From: Hydractinia symbiolongicarpus
Lineage: Eukaryota; Cnidaria; Hydrozoa; Anthoathecata; Hydractiniidae
DNA: 64,000 nt
Assembly: GCF_029227915.1 (NCBI RefSeq)
Contig: NC_079882.1
Location: 10,354,001 to 10,418,000 of the forward strand
Direction: 5' to 3'
In this document: in pieces, positions 57,401-64,000 of the stretch
Position numbering within the stretch: the stretch's first letter is position 1
Layout: the number at the start of each line of letters is the position of its first letter
Notes under the pieces: model-generated
Databases searched by the model: none
Told to the model about the DNA's origin: nothing
What the model saw: the letters and a program-made list of their open reading frames with translations, nothing else
Translations under genes and position numbers: made by a program

Positions 57401-59396
57401 AAAATGAACGGAAAATGAGAGATAAAATTATGGTGGGCACCCTGAGGGAGTGATGACAAGAAGAAAGGACGGCAAAATCTTAACTTTTTTATCCCTACAG
57501 GAATAACCGTTTATGTGAAAATTAATTTGGAAAAGTATTTATGCTCAAAATCGATAAGTAAGGCTAAAATATAGTCACAAAGGAATATATAGTTTCAAAA
57601 ATGCAGCGATAGATACAGGAAAATGCCAGGGTTGTGCAATACTTTCCACATCAATGTTGTGGTAAAGCTTTTTCTAACACGCATTACATAAAAGGCTAAA
57701 AATTGCACTATTTCACTGGACGTTTTAAAATATTCTTTATTTGTATTGCTCTTTATAACTGTCATCACGTCTGATTTTTTGCTTTCTTGTGTCCAAGGGG
57801 GGAGAGGGGGTGGTCTATGAAGAAAGTAGAAGGTGTTAATACTGGAAATATGGGAAATATTGGATAGCAAACAAGAGCTCCACACCTAAGAGCTAGCTAA
57901 CTGATGGTATTTGATTGGATAATAGTGTGATAAATTTATTTACTTTTACTTGCTTTTGGCATTTTCACTTTTAGTAACCAAGAATTATTGACATTTCATT
58001 TGATTTTTGAATGTTTTAGTGTGAAGTTTAGAACAGTTTTTTCTCTAATAACAACTTTCCAAAATAGCTAGCTGTTTTGGTTCCAAATTTAAAAGTTATC
58101 TTAACATTATAAATATTTTATTATGAATATTTCCACCAAGAAATGGTTACATCAACATCAGTATCCAGCACTTCGAAGTTGTTTGAAGCTTATAGCATTT
58201 AATGTTCACGGGTTAATTGCCATTTCTCTTTCTTTTTGACATTTGACATATATTTTACAATTCGCTTAGCAATGAGGGAAATATAAAATGAAGTGTCGGC
58301 TATCGCACGTTTTTATCATAGTAGTAGCTGCAAAAATATTTTTTCAATTTGTGGTTTGAAACATGATATTTATGATTTAAACACAATCATCTAGCTAAGT
58401 TCAATGCATACCTTGCTTGTATTGATTCTTTACGACATCTTTACATTAGCGTACCAGAATGAGCACCTGTATGAACCAACCTGGCATACTGACTATGTTT
58501 GAAAATGATAGGTAGCAATTTTCAATTCATGTAACTATTGTACTGAAAATACATTAAATTTCTTTGATGTATCTCAATCCATATTGGTTCCATATTGATT
58601 CGTAACTAATTCCACATTTTGCAGGTAGCCGGATTTGCTACATGTCTATTTTTGACTAGTGTATCAACATACTGACTAGTGTATCAACATACTTGGCATA
58701 CTGACTATGTTTGAAAATGATAGGTAGCAATTTTCAATTCATGTAACTATTGTACTGAAAATACATTAAATTTCTTTGATGTATCTCAATCCATATTGGT
58801 TCCATATTGATTCGTAACTAATTCCACATTTTGCAGGTAGCCGGATTTGCTACATGTCTATTTTTGACTAGTGTATCAACTATCTATAGAGCAAACTTAC
58901 CAAATCTGTTTAGATTTCTAAACACATTTTTAAAATTTCTTGGCAAATAAAATTGTCAACACAAAGTTCCTTTTTTAGTTTGTTTTTTTAAAAACAATTT
59001 ACTTTAAAGTTCGAATTTTTAAAATCACCCTGCATGTTTTTTTAAACCAACCTATCCAGCAAAGCACCTAGACTTTTTCTTGTAACTAAGGGCCAAAGTA
59101 TTTTTACAGAGAATATTGTTCTCTCCTGTTATTAACACACGATCTTAGTTGTAAGGCTGAAGATTCTTAAGTTACTGTTTTTCGTATTTTTTTAGTGTAA
59201 TCACATAATACGAAGGTTTGGAAGAAGAATAACAAAACATGTACAGAAAAGAAACATTGCAACTAAACATATTTGCAAGGTAAATTAAAATTAAGTTGTG
59301 AAGGTTGTTGCAAAGTGAAAAACATATTTTTCATTTGATGTCTTAAAAAATCTGAATATTCTAATCTACTTTTTTTAGGTGATAAAGATTTGTTGA
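54500..59396 (+). CDS. Secreted saposin-like (SapB) protein, copy C
   Basis: Four exons. Exon 1, 54500-54557, encodes a signal peptide (MKLFCFLFNVLFIQVTVGQ). Exon 2, 56813-56988, begins GPRRVYHSAHTILSCSVCK and carries the third cysteine (SKIC). Exon 3, 59196-59279, begins with cysteine and is strikingly basic (IIRRFGRRITKHVQKR), ending HICK. Exon 4, 59379-59396, is a microexon encoding only VIKIC before TGA. The fifth and sixth cysteines are thus five residues apart (C-KVIKI-C) as the SapB fold requires, with the last one supplied by the microexon. The phases equal those of copies A and B, but introns 1 and 2 are about 2.2 kb each because of repeat insertions (a LINE in intron 1, a tandem duplication in intron 2). 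The high positive charge would suit a membrane-active protein; this is inference. Confidence 0.72.
55780..56303 (+). mobile_element. 5'-truncated LINE, 3' end of the reverse-transcriptase ORF
   Basis: The frame ending at 56096 contains LCNCGLLESETTSHFLLRC, the cysteine-histidine motif found after the reverse transcriptase in many animal LINEs, then a short tail ending RFEGPLF before the stop. About 200 bases of 3' untranslated sequence and an A-rich run (about 56289-56303) follow. It lies inside intron 1 of saposin-like copy C. The clade (CR1/L2-like) is a guess. Confidence 0.65.
58483..58880. repeat. Tandem duplication, about 187-base copies
   Basis: The sequence starting GGCATACTGACTATGTTTGA occurs at 58483 and again at 58695, identical as far as I can see for about 187 bases, ending GACTAGTGTATCAAC both times. 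It lies in intron 2 of saposin-like copy C. Near identity implies a recent event or an assembly artefact. Confidence 0.9.
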
Positions 59397-59650
59397 CTTC
59401 CAAAACCTCGTTCCGGATTTAATAATTTATTTTAACATTGCATTTATAATAGAAGAAAACTTATGTTCATAGTAGTAAATTTGTTTTTACCCAAAATCTT
59501 CTATACAAAATTTCACAATTTCACACAGAATATGTGAGAACTGAAAATGCTGCTAACCCTAATTTGAATTCTTTACATACAATATGAAATTTTAATCATG
59601 TGGTCGACCTGTGCAGATGTTCACCAAAAGTACTTCATCTTCAGTTTTTT
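59397..59650. other. 3' flank of saposin-like copy C
   Basis: Presumed 3' untranslated region and spacer; nothing else recognised. Confidence 0.4.
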
Positions 59651-59962
59651 TGCCGTAAATTATCAATTTAGCGCACTGGGCGCTTATTAAATTTCGGAGC
59701 TATTACGCCAGGCGCTTGGTCACTGGGAAATCATTACCTATGAAAGGATGACCTGTTTTTAAAAGGATATCATTTTCACTTAACAAGAGACCTGAACGGT
59801 TCATGTTAGCCCAATCCATCATCTTTCTAAAACATAGGGAAATACTTTTTAAGGCACTTATTAGAGCAGGGCGGCTCATTACAAAAATTTCCCTAACCTC
59901 AGGGCGCTTATTCGACAGGGAAGCTCATTGGGCACAGGGCGCTTAATCTGTCATTTACGGTA
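59651..59962. mobile_element. 312-base inverted-repeat MITE
   Basis: The left end TGCCGTAAATTATCAATTTA and the complement of the right end (TACCGTAAATGACAGATTAA) are inverted copies. Inside each arm GGGCGCTTA phrases recur. No open frame. Confidence 0.6.
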
Positions 59963-60140
59963 TTTCCAGAAACCATTCTTCAATGGTTAAATCTGATGAC
60001 AATTAAGGATACATGAAACACACAAATATTTATTTTCGTCTATTTCCTTTTATTTTTATTTCATTGGAAATCCAACAATTCATAGAATATTTATTTTAAA
60101 GAAAAACATTTAACATGAAAAAGAAAAAAATATAAAATAA

Positions 60141-60330
60141 CTAGTCGTTAGCCCGTGGAATAATTCACGGGAATTGGCCGTCCTAATTATTTCCCGCACC
60201 GTTATTTTGCGAGCCTGCTATGAAATTTCTCTGTAGTCACGGTCCCTGGCAAAATACGCTTATAGGCAGGGAACCAGTTTAAGCTACACATGTCTTTTTT
60301 TTATACCCTATTTTGTCGAAAGTAGTGTTA
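60141..60330 (-). mobile_element. Helitron 3' end, copy 2
   Basis: On the plus strand A followed by CTAGTCGTTAGCCCGTGGAAT, the complement of a Helitron 3' terminus (hairpin CCGTGAATTATTCCACGG, eight bases, CTAG, then T). The 5' end was not located, so the extent given is nominal. Confidence 0.5.
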
Positions 60331-62864
60331 CGCCACTTTCTGGTTATATTATTATTATTATAAATATAAATTTGACATTACACTTTTTGTTCAGGTAAAA
60401 GCATAATAAGAAAAATTCCAGCAAAAAAAAATGAGCACATCCAGTTACAGACAAAAGTTCTTATAAAAAGTGTCAATGGTTAGAGACAAAATAAAATTTA
60501 CGAAATAAATTCCAAATTGATATGTAGAACAAACAAAAATCTCACTTACAAAATCTTCTTAAAATTTATTGTTCTCTTCTTCTAAAGCTTGTTTTTGTTA
60601 ATTTCTTTAAAAAGGCGCGAGTATTTGAAAATGTGTAATGAAATAGACAACGAAATGTTAATGGTCCGTAACTTTGACCGTGCACGTATTCATAACAAAG
60701 ACTCTGCATCGAGGGAACAATAAAAGCTAACTATCCATGAGTTTTGTATAAGAATTTTTAAATTAAACGAAAACTTTGTAATACCACGTAGCACGACTTT
60801 TTTTCCCGCGCACATTGTTATTGTAGGGATTTTTTTCTTCGTTATATTTATCAAAATTTGATTCTTGGTATCTCAAAAACAATTCTTGCTTGATACACAT
60901 CTATTTTAGGCTAAAAGATACAAGCATATTTATGAATATGGAGACAAACTAAAACATTAATTTTCCACGCATACTGAGCTAATAAAGGATGTCTTTTTCT
61001 TTATGGAAAATAATTATAATTTTATCACTGTGCGAAGAAAAAAATGTACAAAGCAGAAGCACTGAAAGCAATTTTTTATATAAATTTAGAACTAGATCTT
61101 AAAAAGCAAAAACGCTAAATTTTTAGGCACTCAAGTGGAGTAGATTCGAATGGTGTAAATTTGATGCCATAAATTTGAAATGCCTGTACCTGTTCCTTGA
61201 GAGTCTGCATCTCGAAATAGGTGTCCGATTTACGTCTTCCCAAAATAAAACTCAATTCATTTGTCTTTCAGGAAATATTTACTTTAACATACTTTTATTT
61301 CGCAGTTTAGGAAATATAAATAATATTTTCAACATTGAAAATTAGGTGTTTTATGTATCCTGCTGCAAAAATAACAGTAAAACTCAATAAGAAGATTATT
61401 TAGTGCGTTTTATTCAACAGTTCTTTTTCTTTACCTTCCGCATCGTCATCTATTACCATATAATCCGGCGTGACTTCGACAACGTCATCATTGAATTAGA
61501 AATTAATAATCTGAATTTTTGCTTCTTTATCAGGGTTATGAAATAATTTTGTCAACACCAAAAGTAATATTAAATTGAAATAATTCTTTATCTGTATAAC
61601 TTCGCAATTTGTGCAGTCTCGAATTTATTGGGAATGTTATCACTCGGATTTTAATGTGTCAACAATCTAAACCAGGTCACGTGATTTATGGATTTAACAA
61701 GAGCTAGAAAAATATTATATCGAGATAGATTCCCACTATACTTATAAATCCCACGTTAAACTCTCATAAAAATAACACATTGTAAATCACACATGACATT
61801 CTAGGATGTGCAACGTTTCTAGTGTGCTTATAAACAGCACAATTCTTAAGAGATGACTTAATTATTAAAATAAATGTTCATGCAAGTATTGTCAAAACAA
61901 TGTTTGAGGTTCCAAATAACAGAAAATTGGTTATATTAAATCAATCCGTGAGTAGTTTTAATTAGCTACAACGTGTTGTTTCATGTAAATTAAATCATTA
62001 GGCTTACTTTGTACTAAAACCAACTTCGTCACCAGATCTCTTTGAGAAAACCAATTATTGCAGATCATGACTTTACTCTGGTCTGGCTTTTTTAAACATA
62101 TTATAACCGTGGGGTAAAGTGGTTAGTGGCAGGAGGAGGAGATGGGGGGGCTCCCTCTTTCATAACTTGAATCAAACTTGGCACAGTTAAAGCACTTCTT
62201 GTGACGTCATCGAAAGCTTAAAATTTGTCCAATTACTTTAGTCCTAGAAGGAAATTGAACATTCTGTTTGCAGTTTCTTATAGTCAAATAAGAGTTATAT
62301 AGCTAATTAATTTTTTGTATTCCGTATGATGAAATGCAAAAAAATCGCTTGAAAATTCGTAACTTCGTAACATAACTTCACATAATGAATTTCTTGCAAA
62401 ACTATAATGTAATTTTCAAATTTTAAATTTAACGGAAGTTATTTTGTTTTAACGTTTATAAGGATTCTATCGAAAAATTTAAGGTATAGTTTGGGGCAAA
62501 ATAGATTTCCTCGACTGTGTGGGTATGGGACCTAAAGATTTGCCGGTATGTCGGATATACAACCATGAAATCTCAGTAAATAAATAGTTACTGCAACATA
62601 CTATTGGTAATTTTATTTTAGGGGGTATCAGGTCAGGGGTTGAGGAAATAAGGACCTGAACCCACCTTCCGGACCGAACAGGGTTAAACTGCAAGTAGAA
62701 GGGGGTAACGAATTATTCTTTTTGTTTAAGATCACCAGTTAGTTTGTCTTAGTGTAATTATTAATAAGAGCGGGGTCCCGGCAAACGTCCTGTCGGCAAT
62801 CGTCCTGTCCCGCTTCTCATATAAACAGCCCTTTATTGTGTTTTTCGACAGAAATATTATACAC
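60331..62864. other. Intergenic AT-rich DNA
   Basis: No gene recognised; the minus-strand frame at 62479-62694 has no known domain. Confidence 0.4.
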
Positions 62865-62865
62865 A

Positions 62866-62920
62866 CTAGTATTTAGTCCCGTGGAAAAATCCACTATAGA
62901 TATAGAATAAAAAAACAGAG
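62866..62920 (-). mobile_element. Helitron 3' end, copy 3 (short or degraded)
   Basis: A then CTAGTATTTAGTCCCGTGGAA with the hairpin GTGGAAAAATCCAC: the same terminus as at 39633 and 60141, more diverged. The far end is not identified. Confidence 0.45.
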
Positions 62921-64000
62921 AAATAGTGAGAGAAATTAGCCATAAAATTCACTTGTTCCAAAGGACATGAAAGTTTCGATACGTGATAAAAACTAAAGTT
63001 TAATTTCAATTGGTACACTAGTTAACTCAACAAGCAGCATGCGATTTTGTGACAAGTAAGGAACATATGAGCCTGCATATTAAAGAAACTTTTACACTCT
63101 TTTGCATTTAAATGCAAGTTAATGGAGCTTAAAACTATCTTTAACTGTGAAATTGATTTTGCAACAACAATTTCAATATTTTTGTGAAGACTCATTTTCG
63201 CAAAAATTTATCTGTGCCAAAATTCTCAGAAGTTTCAATTCGCATAAGTTAATATTTGTGAATTTTTTTTTTGAAATTATAAAAGGATTTTTTTTGTCCA
63301 TATTTTTCTATGGCAATTACCTACTCCTGCTCAATAGTATAATATTATAAATTAAGTTGTTTTATGCTTGTTTTTTATGTTAAAATATTTAGATAAAAAA
63401 AAAATATCAACAACTAACAAGAACAAAATTTTCGAAACGAAAGTTTCTTGTTTTTATTCGAATGGTTTAAATATATTTTTCATTTCAACTTACAAAATGT
63501 TTGGGCTGTCCGCTAATTGGAGAGAAGAAAATGCCTACCATACCTACCATTTCGTGTAAAAAGTATCGTCCGCTTATTAATTTTATTTAGCCTCTTAGAA
63601 AGCTTTTTATGAGAGTTTGACAAGAAAAAGGCCAGTGAAAAAAATATTGTCGAGTAATTAAGGTGATAATTTTAGTCCCGCTAACTAGGGGTAATATTGT
63701 AATTTAAGAATATAATTATCTCCCTTCCTTAATTTGTTGAACTCTTTTTTAATTTTCTGATTTCAAACATGCTAGTGGAAGATGAGCGTTTGTATGAGAT
63801 CAGTTACAATAATGAGCTTAACGCTTCGTTGCACCGCAACTACATGCTGCATTCTAATTGGCTCTTTAAACGTTTAATTTATTTCCAATTCATTAGCCTA
63901 TTTGTAGCTCTGTTGCTATAGGTTAAAAAACATTCGATTCAGTAAACATACTTGCTGCAGTAAAAACTCATCTTCGGCAATTCGAAAGCTATGGAAAGAA
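62921..64000. other. Intergenic AT-rich DNA to window end
   Basis: Short phenylalanine- and lysine-rich frames only; no recognised gene or element. Confidence 0.4.

Overview
The window reads as AT-rich nuclear DNA of an invertebrate, most probably a cnidarian (a hydrozoan is my best guess). It has short-intron genes of ordinary animal families, many small inverted-repeat transposons, Helitron ends, and a decayed Polinton/Maverick-type virus-like element. The species call is inference; no rRNA, mitochondrial or species-diagnostic sequence is present.

Layout. (1) 2.2-7.9 kb, plus strand: the 3' seventeen exons of a RhoGEF (DH plus PH domains, PLEKHG5/7-like). One of its introns holds, on the opposite strand, an intronless gene for an EF-hand protein that closely resembles EFCAB9, the calcium sensor of the sperm CatSper channel. 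(2) 11.5-15.1 kb, minus strand: thirteen exons of a ZNF277-type C2H2 zinc-finger gene; its first coding exon was not found. (3) 16-19.6 kb: intergenic DNA with a broken P2X7-intracellular-domain-like zinc-binding fragment. (4) About 19.7-31.05 kb: a more GC-rich, compact, intron-free block of closely packed genes on both strands. It contains a Polinton-like major capsid protein, a packaging-ATPase fragment, a protein-primed family B DNA polymerase, zinc-repeat proteins and several small membrane or coiled-coil proteins. Most are interrupted by stops or frameshifts, and no integrase or protease was seen, so this is a fossil copy. Its gene boundaries are marked by five long hairpins and by two short symmetrical spacers between divergent start codons. 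(5) 34.7-59.4 kb: three paralogous genes for small secreted saposin-like (SapB) proteins. They share exon phases and a TATA box about 70-75 bases before the ATG. They are separated by transposon debris: a truncated Harbinger transposase, a LINE 3' end, MITEs, a large terminal-inverted-repeat element and Helitron 3' ends. (6) 59.4-64 kb: repeats only.

How the parts relate. The host genes look unrelated in function (Rho signalling, sperm calcium sensing, a zinc-finger protein, secreted membrane-active proteins). The saposin-like trio is a local gene-duplication family. The Polinton-like block is a self-contained former replicon (capsid, packaging motor, polymerase) that landed between ZNF277 and the saposin-like cluster.
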